DNA of 64,000 nt. It comes from Rachycentron canadum. Taxonomy: Eukaryota; Chordata; Actinopteri; Carangiformes; Rachycentridae. Of this stretch, positions 46,506 through 58,624 are shown piece by piece. Below the pieces are notes generated by a model, which made no database searches, was not told the DNA's origin, and saw only the letters and a program-made list of their open reading frames with translations. Where the stretch lies: assembly GCA_038496675.1 (NCBI GenBank), contig CM076653.1:11033275-11097274 (forward strand), in the 5' to 3' direction. Each line of letters opens with the position of its first letter. Position 1 is the first letter of the stretch. Both the position numbers and the translations under genes were made by a program.

Positions 46506-48480
46506 AAAGCCAAATATTGTCTTGACAAGGACAAAGACATAAGATATCAGCGGTCACTCTAATAATGGTCAATCAATACAACCCACATAGACACCTCCCT
46601 TTTTTTAGCGCAGAAGTTAATATTAACTCATTTATGTTTATTATCATTATTAGCAGTGGTTGTAGTTATAGTAGTAGAAGTCTTAATTTAATTTGGGGCA
46701 TAATCAAGCTCTAAGTTTTGGGATGACGGTTCCCATAATGATCTGGGGGATTGTCAACAGGAAGTATTACATTGCCATGGATTCAGGATGTGTTGCTATT
46801 CAGGGATCTCATCCCTCAGAGGCTGCATTTGAAGGCCAATGTCGTAGCAGTCAGTTAGACTAGACCCATTTCTAAAGGTCCTTCATATACGTTTTTTTTC
46901 CCTTGTAAACGAAGGATCCAACGGGAGGATCCATTGTGGCCCAACCTATCCCAAGATTCATTGCACACCAGTAATGAAAATAATTAGTAGATAAATAGCA
47001 GATCCGTTAAAAACCAAGAGCCATAAAACCTTAGGTTTTTTAGTTTTTTGTTTTTTTTTTTTAAAGTTGTCTTGTCAAGGTTGCTAGGCAACAGGAGCTA
47101 CGCTTTGAGATGCGACAGTAAGGGCGGGAACAGCTGATGATGCATCAGCAAGTCACACAGTCTCAAATTTGAGTCAAGACTGGGACAACAAAGTGTGAGA
47201 CTTTTTGGGCACTAAAGATATGAAACGGCCTGAGTGTGTGTGCAGCAACACAACGTTAAAAAAAAGGTCCATGCAAATTAAATTCATCTCCCACGTTCAG
47301 AACATGCTTATTCAGTGCTTTTAAACACGGCACAAAGCCAACAGTTGCTGACACAGCCAACATTCATTCCAATGCACACAACACTTTAATATTAGACAGT
47401 TTTCTTCATCTGGCATGAACTCCCTCTAATCTCTCCCCAGGTTATCAAACAATTTAACATCCAGACATTTCCATCGAACCAGAGAAATTTGGACTGTTGA
47501 CTGTTGAAACATCAGTTTATCTGTAACAAAGACCAGTGAAATGACAGAGACACCCAGACATCCTGTGAGGGCAAGATCGCATTAGTCCTAAAGAAAAGAA
47601 AGGGTAGAAAACTACTTTTTCTCCAAGTGAATGAACTTTCCAAACAGTGGGAAGAAAAAGGCGATCTAATTTGGAGGATCTGACCTCTACTTGCACTGTG
47701 GATTGTAAAAAAGAACAGTTGTAGTTAATTAAAACATGGCTGCCGACCTGTCACTGATACAAAGAAGAAGAGCTATGAAGATATGGAAATTTTCAGTGTT
47801 TTTATTTTGAGTTATGCTTCTATTTTATGTGAAGCTTTGGTGTTGAGTGTTTTTTTTTATAATTACAGAATTGCATCTTTGCATCAGGATATTATTTGTT
47901 ATGTAATATCTTTTGTATAGTTTCTCAGCAAGGCACAAAGGCCCTGCAAGCATCAGCACCCACTGATCTTCAGAGTCTCTCTCTCCCTTGAGACCACAGA
48001 TTCCTCAGTGTCACCTCAGGAATGGCACTAAAAAAAATTTAAAAAAATGAAAAGCTGAGGTGAACCCCTCACAGTGTTTGCTGGCGGTGGACCTCATTTT
48101 CTCCCACCTCCTCAAGTCTCTGTATCCCTGCAACTTTGAAGTCCGGCCAGCAAAGGGCTTTGAAAAAGCCTGCAATCTCCCCACCATGACCAGGCAGAGG
48201 ATTAGCCAAGCCCTGCAGGGCCGAGTGGAAAGAGGACGGAAGAGGGCTGGAGGAGGAGTAGCGCCATTTTCCACAAGGGCCATGTACACGCAAGCAATTC
48301 TTCCCTTCCAGCCAGAGCTGTGGGGGATTAACAAGCTACTAAGGAAGCAGAGAACAAACCTCCAGCCTGCTTTTCTTGAGTTCCACAGAAACCAATTTAC
48401 AGCTGAGAACTGAGGGAGGCCACTAATTCTCCCCATAATGTAACCGCCTCCTGCTTCGACTCTTTGCTGTGTCGCTCACA

Positions 48481-48485
<5 letters not shown>
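46506..48485. other. Unique sequence, no gene recognised
   Basis: It contains the X-box-like site at 47080 and a repeat-free GC-richer block at 48060-48430, where long frames are open on both strands (117 and 141 codons). The two mutually exclusive frames and absence of known domains argue against coding. Confidence 0.4.
47080..47092 (+). promoter_or_regulatory. RFX X-box-like palindrome
   Basis: GTTGCTAGGCAAC is two inverted half-sites around a single central base and fits the RFX X-box (GTNRCC-N-RGYAAC type) apart from one position. RFX factors bind such sites in ciliary and immune genes. No promoter is visible beside it. Confidence 0.4.

Positions 48486-48511
<26 letters not shown>
48486..48511 (+). 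repeat. A26 homopolymer
   Basis: Uninterrupted run of about 26 A residues. Confidence 0.95.
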
Positions 48512-51500
48512 TCTCCTTTTATAAGCTGCCGTTTTTAGGATGCCTGAGTCGAAGAGCCGCACATCTACAAAAGGATTCAATTATTGATATGGGAACTTCG
48601 TTGACTCAAAAAGCAACATTTCAATGTTCACAGGGTGAGGAAAAGAAGCAGTTAAGCACCTAATCTCACCATCAGACTTGATACGATCAGTCACGGGGGA
48701 GGTCACCCCGGAAAGTTTGTTTTCCATTGTGAACCAAAACAAGAGATTATTCCTCTTTTATCCATTTTGAACTCCAATATTTGCCTACACTTTGGGCTGT
48801 AAATATTTCATAAAAGCTCTGTTCTCAATGCCTTTTCACTGGGTGAGAGCAGAATATAATCTAGTTATCAAAAGTACGCTGTCTAAATGTGTCACCAGGA
48901 ATGGCTAATGCAAACAGCTGTATTATTTTTAAAGGCAAAAAAAGAAGAGATATTTTCTCTTATCTTCTATATAGTGACATCAGGGAGGTTATCCTGCAGT
49001 CATCAGCTGTGGTAGACTACTGAATGAATTGCTGGCTTGTCTCGCTGAGTCACAAAATCTGCAGCATCTCCAGATACAATATGACAGCACTATCAATAAG
49101 TAATAGCAACTTAGCTTAGCAGTGAGGACGCCGGAACAATAGGCCTCGATTTGAAAATAAAAAAAAAAGGCAGATCCGTACGCTGCTGCCTCCCCATCAG
49201 TGCTTTTCAAGTAATGGGGTCTTTTGTCTTATCTGTGACTGAAAGGAGCTTGAGGACTTTGCCCTTCATCCCTTTGTTGTTACAGAGTCTCTTGTGGAAA
49301 TGGAAGATTGGCCCGTTCGCGTGGGCGTGTGAGAGGAAGAGCTAGGCGGCCGTGCGAGCACATCAGACTTGAGCGGTCTTAATAAAGCTTCCCTCTATCC
49401 GCCCCAGAGATCTCCTCACCCCAATTATACGCCTGACACCTCTACCCTCCTCCATCTCCTCTTATTTCTCACAGCCCCCCTCCACCACCCAACACCACCA
49501 CCATCCAGTTCCCAGCTCTGATCATAGCTCTACCTTTGCTGTGCTCAAAGCCCCCAGAGGCCTGCACAGTGTCAGACGGCTGGTGGCGCTGGCTGCCTCA
49601 GACACCGACTGTGCTCAATTCTAACCAACCTAACTAACTAACTTCATTTTGAATTATTTAATCAGGACATCACTTGAGTAATGAGTAATAATGTGGTCAT
49701 CTAATCCAATAAAAAACAACACAGTTGATGTGCCAATGTCTCAAAGTGATCATAAAATCTGGAGCCAAAACTCTGTGGATTTATGACTAAAACTAGCCTT
49801 TTTAAGCCTTCATACTTCTGATGTGTACACATAGGTCCATTTTAGAAATCTTGCTCATTTACATGTTTACACTCCCATAATTAACCATAAATGGATGAAA
49901 ACAGTCCCTTCATCTATCTCACCAAATGTTGGTCGATTACAAAGCTCATCAGTAAACTTTGACTCCAACTGTAAAGTCCTGTTTTACTCAGAATTTCATT
50001 CCTCGGCTCCAAGTGTTAGTAAGAAGCAAATATTTTTAATGAATCACAGCTATGACACATCCCTTTTTTGGTTAAAAACATGCAGCGTTCGTTAGTTGTA
50101 TATGTGTATGTAATTATGCAGTTCACAGGTTCTCTGTTCTCGGTCTGTGACTGTTTGGGCTTTGAGCTGCTGGTCAGACAAAACAAATCAATTTGCATAT
50201 GATAATTTTGGCTTTGTCAAATTCTGAGTTTCTGCACCAATCGATTAACTGATTAGCCTGGAAAATTAGTCAGCAGATTAATTCATTTTAATTTGGAGTC
50301 AGAGAACAATGCCAATCGAACTCCTTCTCACAGAGACCTTCGGAAAAGACTGGGGTCTTTATTTTCTACTAACAGGTTTGTAGATGAACAGGGAAAGACA
50401 AAGTTTAAAGTTTAATGGGTATAAGAAGGTGGACGCTGAGATCTGATAGTAACCAGTTCCCTTTGTTTGCAGAGCCAAACACAATATAATGAAGCAAAAT
50501 TAAAACAGACTCTCAACTGATTCCTTCCTTGGTTCGTAGCTGGTATGAATACCAGGAGAGGTAAGTCCATCATTCTAATTTGACTTCCCTGCCAAACCCG
50601 GCTCTTAACCTTTGCAGGATAATAGGTTAGCTGCACTTTATTTCCCAATTAATAAAAGCTCTGAGTTCCACCTGTTTACAAGCCATGCTTCCCTTGCAAC
50701 CCAGCCATGTGAACCAAAACAAACCAAATTAGATTGCGCCAGAAAAAAAAAGGTTAGCTCCTCTGATGAGGTACACACCAAAGAAAATTGACTGTATGCG
50801 TGATCACACCTTGATGAGACACAGTAACCTCCACGGGCGCCGCGACAAGTGGAACGACAGACGAGGCAGAAACGCAGGGCTGCCACTCTCGCCGCCGAAT
50901 TGTCCATCACCACTTGTTTTTGAGTCTTTTTTTTTTTTACCTTCAGATGCGTTCAAGGTCACAGCAGGCCGGCATCTGGCCAGCCATCTGTTTCCAGCCA
51001 TCCCACGGGGCGTCCTGTCATCAGCGCTCCTTGGCCCTGTCCTCTACTGTCCACATTCAGGCTCACTGGGGACATGGCCCAGCCAGACACAATAGCTCCT
51101 CAGTGATTCTACAGGTTTCTGACACATTTGTGCAGTTGTTTCCCCTTCAACTAAATGACAACCTCACCACAGACCTCCCCTCACTGACAAACCTCAACCA
51201 GGTGTGCGCCTCATCAGCACCTGCTCTACACGCCATTTATGTGCACGTCAGTCCCACAGACTTTGAAGTACACCCTTTATCCTTAGACCCTGGAAACAGA
51301 TGAGGAAAAACTAAAAGACAAAAAAGAAGACAGCTGCTGGTTGATGCTACGGAGCCTAAAATGAGTTAAGTTAGTTAGTTATTGTTTATTGATTTATTCA
51401 ATATGGACGATATAATTATATTTAGTTCCAGTACAAGGTATTAAACGCATTGCATTTAGAGTTATCAGTAATTTTCAACTCTTGCCCCTAGTTGGGCTTT

Positions 51501-51835
51501 TGCACAGTGTAGTTAAAACTGTCAGTTTTCATTATCACAAAACACAACAAATGGGAAAATAGAGTGAAATACTAGAGTAAACTGCACTGATTATGATGCA
51601 TAGTCAGATAACAGCAACAGCCCAAACAAGATAACAGACAACTCAACTGATGGTATAATCACAGTAATCGACCACGGTGATGGTGATAACAAAAATTTAA
51701 ACGGTAATACTAACTCTGTTCTGTGATTTAGTGTGAACCTAGCAACCGTTTCATCTCTGTTGGGGCCGACTGAGCCATCATGTGAATTAAACGAAGCCTG
51801 AATTACATCAAGTTTCTCAAGGTCTCGTTTCAACT
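48512..51835. other. Unique sequence, no gene recognised
   Basis: Largely repeat-free. A short family-D-like fragment may lie at 50236-50295 (CAATCGATTAACTGATTAGC). The section 49180-49410 has the texture of conserved non-coding sequence. The frames at 50638-51303 overlap on opposite strands. Confidence 0.45.
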
Positions 51836-52221
51836 CAAGTGTCAAGCCACCCTGACATCACCCACTGGTTTGTAAACAGCAGTTTTGAAGCCTTCAGATG
51901 GCCATCGGTGGAGTGAGGGGTGGATCTGACCTGCTCTGTACTCTATCCTGAGTGGGTGGTACAGTCTGTCAAACGCACAGTATCTACACCTCCTAATTCA
52001 TCCCCTGCTTTATGGTCTATTTCCCTCTAAATGGGACCATCATTGAAAATATCGTGTTGTATTGAAGACTTGAAACTAGAGACCGAGACCATGAATTCAT
52101 CAGGAAAACATTTACTGAGCTAATAAATCATAAGTGAAGTAGGGACATTACCCATAGACTTCAATACAACCCGACAGCATTGGCTTCACTTCTCTAAGTC
52201 CACTTTTATAAACAGTCTATG
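51836..52221 (+). repeat. Family-A interspersed element, copy 7
   Basis: It runs from CAAGTGTCAAGCCACCCTGA to TCCACTTTTATAAACAGTCT. An internal part of the 5' half is deleted, joining GATGGCCATCGGTGGAG to the GTGAGGGGTGGATCTGACCT block, and the CCAGTGGAGTCGCC block is also lost. Confidence 0.8.
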
Positions 52222-52950
52222 CTCCATGGAATAAATAAAAGTTGTGTATACAAAACTTTGGAGCAAAGTAATGTAAGACCAGTTTTCCTTCCAAAGCCTG
52301 TTCATCTCTAACATTAAATAATCATGCGTTGATAAAAACACATCTTAAGCTTTTATTTCTATTAAGAGTTTAACAAAACTCGACTATTCTTCCTCATCAG
52401 CACAGAACATTGGCTTCAAACCACCGAGAGGAGCACAGACAAAAACAGAGACATCTCTTATACGAAGTGACATGAAATAATAATGCGAAATTGTTTTGGC
52501 AGAAAACAGAATCCACATTGATGTGTTTTCAGGGCTGTTGAAATGGTACTCGGCAGCATTGAGCACAAAGCTCCTCCTCAGCTCAGTCATTTCATGTCAG
52601 TGGAGTCACACTACATCAGCTGATCTTACATTGAGTTCGTCCTTGGGTTGAGGGAAAAAAAAAAGGTTTTCCACATATTTAAAAGCTAATTCCTGACATA
52701 TGGTTAAAATGAGTGGATACGTTATTGAACAGTTGATGCTGCTGCTTCAGTTGCTGTATTTCCACAAAGCTTCCATTAATTAAGTTATCACCTCAGAGTA
52801 GATTTTAACTCGGTCACATTGCATCCAAATCAGTTTAAATACTGCATTTGGAAGATCAGCGAGCAGAGACTCCGGCCCGCCCCAAATCAAATATCCTTCA
52901 GCTGTTAATTACACAGGTTCCACCATAAAGGGAGAGAGAGCTTTCCTTAC
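52222..52950. other. Unique sequence, possible conserved block
   Basis: AT-rich words (TCCATTAATTAAGTTATC near 52770, CTGTTAATTACACAGG near 52902) suggest regulatory sequence. No repeats. Confidence 0.35.
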
Positions 52951-53041
52951 CTCAGCCTCCAAACAATGTGACTGCAGCGATCCACCGAGCAGGTAGGTAA
53001 ACCCGGCTGGTGCAGGCTTCAGAGAGCAGCTGTCAGTGATT
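52951..53041 (-). other. Candidate internal exon, minus strand (unverified)
   Basis: On the minus strand a 91-bp segment is bounded by acceptor TTATTTCTCGTTCGCAG and donor GAG then GTAAGG. After the first base exactly one frame stays open for 30 codons, with the readable stretch CSLKPAPAGFTYLLGGSL, then QSHCLEAE; the other two frames contain stops. Two cysteines and the exon length could suit an extracellular module. I cannot assign a family, and chance is a real alternative. Confidence 0.22.
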
Positions 53042-53579
53042 CTGCGAACGAGAAATAAGAGATGACTAATTGCATCTGTGTCTGTCTAAGACATAACATG
53101 GGACAGCTTACACTGATGCAACCTAAGCCTCCGTGAGCAGTCGGAGCAATCGCGTTGCATTTCCCTTCAAAGAACTCCACAAGTCCAAACTATGAATAAC
53201 AATGACAGACTATTAGTGCTGGATATACTATTCACTTTCATCAGGAAAATGCCAAAAACGTGTCGTGAAAGTGTGAACCCGGCTCCTTTGAACTCCTGGG
53301 GGGAAGATAAATGGTTGGTGATGTTTGCCTGACAACAGGTTGCTTTTGCAATAAGTGAACAGAATCTTTCGACAAATCCCAGATCTGAAACTCGCCAAGT
53401 CTGATGATGGCGTCTCAGCTCACAATGTGCTCCGACAAGCTGCTCCCAGGAAAACATTTTCATTCTGCCAGTGCAAAAACCTAAAGACAGCTTCATATGA
53501 CATCACAAAAAATAAAAATCCCATCATCTGAGAGCTTTTTTTCCCTGTTCTTTAAGAAGCGGACTCCTGGACATATAAC
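53042..53579. other. Unique sequence, nothing recognised
   Basis: No supported feature. The minus-strand frame at 53167-53496 lacks recognisable domains. Confidence 0.45.
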
Positions 53580-53682
53580 ATTCATGCATCCATTCATTAT
53601 CCATACCGCCTCTCTACCCACCATGATGTCACCCACTGGTTTGAGAACTGCCATTTTAAAGCCTCCAGTTTTTTAATTTGGG
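53580..53682 (+). repeat. Junction of family-G and family-A fragments
   Basis: CATCCATTCATTATCCATAC (start of family G) is followed after about 15 bp by ATGATGTCACCCACTGGTTT and AAAGCCTCCAGTT, the left end of family A. Both are short remnants. Confidence 0.65.
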
Positions 53683-54492
53683 TGTTAGTTAAGGGTGGGT
53701 TGAAAATAAGAAATTGATTCTCCAATTAAAATCATTCTTTATTAGAATAATCCAATACTAAATAAATATTAAAATTGCAAGCTCAATCTTTCAGTGTTTG
53801 TCTTTTACTGTCTCCTGCGGATGTGTGAAGGACGCTCCGCCACTTTTTTCATCAAGGGAGGAATCCAACTGGAATTTACATATTCATAACAGCTATAGCA
53901 TGTGGCATGAGAAGAGCAAATAAAAGACAAATCAAATGGTTAAAGTTGTGACATTGACGGTGCATTGATTGATTTCCAAACGTCAATCATGCAGGAAAAC
54001 ATTTCACCTTAAAAAAAAAAAAAGTCCAGTAGCAAACCACGTTACCCTTATAACATATGCATCAGAGGTTCAATCATGTGTGTGTAATGTCAGAAGAGTC
54101 TCTGTGAACATTCAACTTGTGAAAGGCATCCCAATAATCTTCCCTCCTTGCTGTCATTTCAGAGATTCATTAACTTGGCAACTGTTCTGGAAACTTTCTG
54201 TGCAGCCTGAACCTGAAGATATTTGGCCATCGTCATCTATTAATCCTTTTTGTTTTTGGAATTGGAAATGCTAAAAAAAAAAAATGTAATGACCTAGTTG
54301 GATCCTGACCTGCACAAACACTAATTCTGACAAATGGAGACGACGGAGGTTTTGACCTCGAGGCACATTTCAAGTAGCCGGGGCCAGGACAACTTGCAGA
54401 GGCAGCATCCTCTGGATTAGCAAGCGAGTACACCAGCTGGCAGCCACATGCTGATGATGGTTCAGTTAAGGTTAAGGCAAAGTCGGCCCGCC

Positions 54493-54495
<3 letters not shown>
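53683..54495. other. Unique sequence, nothing recognised
   Basis: AT-rich with two short A-runs. No supported feature. Confidence 0.5.

Positions 54496-54528
<33 letters not shown>
54496..54528 (+). repeat. T33 homopolymer
   Basis: Uninterrupted run of about 33 T residues, the longest homopolymer in the window. Confidence 0.95.
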
Positions 54529-54532
<4 letters not shown>

Positions 54533-56094
54533 GTCTTCCACGTTCTCAAGTTCTCTTTGTTTTGACAAAAGAAGCACAGCCCTGGATAGAAAGCACAACT
54601 GCTGTGTTGTGTATCGATAACAACCTATCCTGGGTAGCGTAATATGATTGGACGTGTGGCAGATATTTTCTAGTTTCAGTGGCGTAGAGTGAAAAGTTGA
54701 TTGTCTATAGCTCTGCCTGGGAAAACACAATGAACATCAAGACAGCAGATAAGGCAGAGTGGGAAACAAACCTTAGTACAGGTTCAACAAAGGTTCCAGA
54801 CTATCTCTGCAGCTATTTAAGTTCCCAGACAACAAATTGCCCCTAAATGCAGCTTGACTAATTCAGCAGAGTGCGTTTGTGCTTAACAGCAGATCCCATA
54901 AGGGCTTTCAGTAACACAGATCAGCTGGACATCTGGTCGAATCATGCCAACGCATCTTCCATCATTTTTGATAGATATGATTTAGGGGGTGAACGCAACT
55001 GGCGGAGGGCCGTTAAGATTTGGAGAAGTTTAACTTTGTCAGACTATAAATCAAAACTGGTCTCTTGTACCTATGTTTGCATGTTTAATAACCTGAGTTA
55101 CATTTTGAATTTTAACAGCAGACAGCACTGAGGGAGGTTTATGTTTTGTTCTGACTGAGTGAAGAGAGGGAAAGACGAGAAACTATTTTGACCCAACAAA
55201 CCCGCCTCAGAACCAGCTCCAGATGAAATGCATAAACACTACCCTTCAATGTGAACCGTTTCAAAACCACAGCTTTGGAGCCGCAACTGAAAGAGTGATG
55301 GAATCGATGCTCGGCCTCTAAATTGTTGAGGCCACATGTTTGATTTCCCTTGTTTGCTGGCTCTGGCTACCTCCAGCTCTTGGCCTGCATAATCTGCTGA
55401 ATACATTATGGATGCATTGAGTCTCCAAACTTGACACTTGTGGAACCACTCTTATTGATTCAGTGAATAGATGCAAGACTGGAGGGGACTGGAGATGATA
55501 CCACAAGCTCTCTGGTTACAGCAGCATCTATTAACAACACAAGAACGCACAATGCGCGCTCATAGGAATGCTGCGAGGGAATGATTAGCCCTGTGTCGAG
55601 CAGCACTTACTAATAACTGTTTATTTGAATGAGCTAAAAGCACCAACTGCCTTGGGTTTGAACAGCAAACAGAGGGCAACAGAGAAAGATATATTTACCC
55701 CGCAGCCTGTAATACTGCCCCAGCAGCAGTTTGATTATTCAACTGAGCCTCCTGTAAGAAGATTTAGTCACTCATTATCCCAGATCCAAACTCCAGGGTG
55801 CCTGATCTGGTCTGAGGATCAATGTTAGAAGCTTCCTGGGATGAGCCACAGCTCAAGTCCATTACAACATGCTGGTCAGCCCTGCCATCTTTCTCCATAT
55901 CTTTTCTTTCTTTGCCCCCGGAACTGTACACGCTTCAATTACTCACATTGTCTTTAGAGCGTTATTACTTCAAGATGGTTTGAGCTACAGACCTGCTTGT
56001 GTGACAGAAATGTATCCTGTGTGACCCTGACTTAGGGGTAAAAGGTAAAATTTGGATCAATCTGAGCCTTTGACTGGAAGATCGCTGCTTTACT
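54529..56094. other. Unique sequence, no gene recognised
   Basis: No repeat is identified. The plus-strand frame at 54871-55131 (86 codons) has a protein-like look, but no domain, promoter or splice signal that I can support. Confidence 0.45.
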
Positions 56095-56768
56095 TCTGTG
56101 TGTTTATACGTCCATTCTCATCCTCCATCTTTGAAAGTGACGTCTAGAGTCACGTCTCTACACGGGACACTCCTATTGGCTCCAGTGGGTGATGTCACAG
56201 CCAATCAGAGTGTCTCCTTCAGAGGCCTAGCTGTCAGCTGCTTGTAGCCAAAGTCAATGGGATCAATCCTGTATTTTTCTGATCTCAGAGTGAGGAGAAG
56301 TTGCTCTGAGTTTATTGTAGTGACAGAATAAAGACAGAGAGACATGGACAATAAGATATTTAGAGCATTAGAGGCTTTGGAGCTGATTTTTCATCATTAC
56401 TGCTCCAAAGAATGAGCAGAACTCAGATCAGATAAAGAGAGAAACTTCAAATCAGCTCTAGAACAACACAAACACATGTGGAACTTTCTGTGTTGAAGTT
56501 TTCTTTGGTTATTCTGGTTTAGAGTGTTTATATCTACAAAATAAGGAGAAATCCAATGTGTGTTTTTAGTTTCCTCTTGTTCTCTGAGCTACTCTCCCCT
56601 ATTACAGTGAACAGAGTCTTTATTGAGTCACAGATATAATGAGCTGAGGTTGAGCTGATTCAGAATATGAGGAGACTTGGTGACATTTTTAAAAAAAGCA
56701 GCTTTATAAAGGAAAAACACAAAGGGATGGAAAACAGAAAAGACTTAATGTGGCTCTATAAGGGTTAA
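56095..56768 (-). mobile_element. Family-B element, copy 2 (minus, longer)
   Basis: Reverse-complement partner of 12592-13143. Read on the minus strand it starts at TTAACCCTTATAGAGCCACA and has the ACTCAATAAAGACTC block, the CTCAGAGAACAAGAGGAAAC stretch missing in copy 1 and the shared GAGATCAGAAAAATACAGGA core. It ends past ACGTGACTCTAGACGTCACT. Inverted CCAAT boxes flank the TGACATCA site. No transposase is encoded. Confidence 0.75.
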
Positions 56769-57796
56769 TGAAACAACCAGTCTACAGGAACGGGAACATT
56801 ATTTCATTGCTGTGGACCTCTGTTACTCGCTGCTTAAGATGCTGAAATAGTAAGAGGTTTGAAGCTTTTCAAACTTAGTTTCCTATTCAGGAGTTCAGCA
56901 AAAGGACAGATTGACATCCCTAATGTTGGGTGCTTCTTCAAGCAGAAACAAGTCAGCGTCAAATATCACAGCCACCCTGATAGGGAAGATTCAACTTAGA
57001 GGGCGAGGATCTCTGTTTCAGTCTTATTTCTGACCTTTTTCTATTTCACTTGAGGAGATGGGAGACATTTAAAAGGCATAATTCCATTGCGGATACTGGA
57101 AAAGGACGAACTTTTTCTTTTTATTATTCATAATTATAGCTGTCCTCTGGAAATGCATCAAAATTAGACTCGTGTGAGCCTTACACCGCCGCTCAAATAT
57201 CATGATATATCAGCAGTCCTGAAAAAAGTCGAATCTCTGAGCACTACAGGGAAAACACCATCTTTTATAATTTAGCAGCTTAGAGGAAGAAAGTGAAACA
57301 ATGACCCCAAAATAAGAAGCTTAAGGTTAAGTTTAACGCTCAATACAGCACTCTGGAGAGACATAAATAGTGATAAATATTCCTAAAAGGCTCAAAACAC
57401 CTACTTGCTGCTTGATTTTCATTGTTTTATTTTATTTCTATTTATCATTTTCAACAACATTCTAATTCTTGTATTTGCATGAATCTTCTGGTTTTTGGGC
57501 TGTTTTCTTGTATAATTTGACCATGATATTAAATTCCAGTCTATCACAACTTTCCAGAGGAAAGAGAAATTCAAAATTAAATCTCTTCTTTGTCTCACCC
57601 AGGGATTTTTAAAGTGTGGGAAGGTGAGTCATACAATTAGAGTCATAAGACTCATTTGGTTCATTTTTGCACACCCCACATTCATCAACTAATCTAACTC
57701 TAATTTGTATAATTCTAATCATCAATACTAGAGATCGACCTGATTATTGGGCCCAAAATTAAGACTTAAATCCATAAATCTCAAGGACATCTTTGC
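56769..57796. other. Unique sequence, nothing recognised
   Basis: AT-rich and without a supported feature. Confidence 0.5.
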
Positions 57797-58022
57797 ACAT
57801 ATTGTATGCAATAGGAATGGACAACTTACTTTTTTATTTTCACATTGCACATGCACATAAGACCATTTCAACTGTATATAATCGTTGTTACTGTATATAG
57901 TATTAGTATTATAAGATATGTTTCCTCGTCTTATTCTGTAATACACCTCCCCCTTGTGCTGCTGTGTCAATTTAAATTTCCTCCACAGGGGATCAATAAA
58001 GGTACATCTTATCTTATCTTAA
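57797..58022 (+). mobile_element. LINE 3' UTR and tail
   Basis: It is AT-rich and ends in TTTCCTCCACAGGGGATCAA, TAAAGGTACATC and a short (TTATC)n tail. This is the typical 3' terminus of teleost non-LTR retrotransposons. No coding part is retained, and the tail differs from the LINE piece at 20.3 kb, so they may be different families. Confidence 0.55.
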
Positions 58023-58394
58023 CTAATTTTATAGAGTTTAAATGTACAGCAGGTAGATAGTCACTATGATGAAGAAAACAGCAGCATTAACTGTGCTGAG
58101 TCAAAGCAGCTGTAAATGCTACAGAAACTACAGTAACTGGAGATGAGACACAGCAAATAAAATTTGATTTATTACTGGAGAGAAACTGTACTAAGATAAA
58201 AGTACAAAGTGAGTTGAACGTGTTACTGCATTACATTTTAAAAGAGGGAAGAGTAAATACATGTTATCAAATGATGATAATAATGATAAAACTATCAAAT
58301 AATGAGACATAGGCCTTTATGTAGCAACATTAAGATACAAAAAACCAAAGTATCTTTCTTTAATTCAATCATAAACTAAAGAAAAGGCCTAAAA
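58023..58394. other. Unique AT-rich sequence
   Basis: Nothing recognised. Confidence 0.5.
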
Positions 58395-58624
58395 GTGCAG
58401 TGTATTTACTACGAATGCATATCAGACAGCTGTGGCTCAGGAGGTAGAGTGGGCTGTATTGTAGAAGTGCTATATGAGTACTAGTAGTAGATGAGCTGTA
58501 TTAGTAGCAGTAGAAAGCGCTGTATGAATGTGTTTGTGAATGCTGCTTCCATTGTGAAGCAGCATTCACCTTGAGCAGTTGATAAGACTAGAAAAGTGTT
58601 ATATGAATGCAGTCCATTTACCAC
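58395..58624 (-). repeat. Family-F element (minus)
   Basis: Read on the minus strand it begins GGTAAATGGACTGCATTCAT and continues ATAACACTTTTCTAGTCTTA, like the head at 40961. It contains a perfect 14-bp hairpin (58536-58549 with 58556-58569) and a GAGCCACAGCTGTCTGATAT end. Confidence 0.65.

Noticed and set aside
48011..48436. 141-codon minus-strand and 117-codon plus-strand frames over the same DNA
   Set aside because: They are mutually exclusive and neither resembles a known protein; the GC-rich block is more likely non-coding.
54871..55131. 86-codon plus-strand frame with protein-like composition
   Set aside because: No domain, start context, promoter or splice signal; not supportable.
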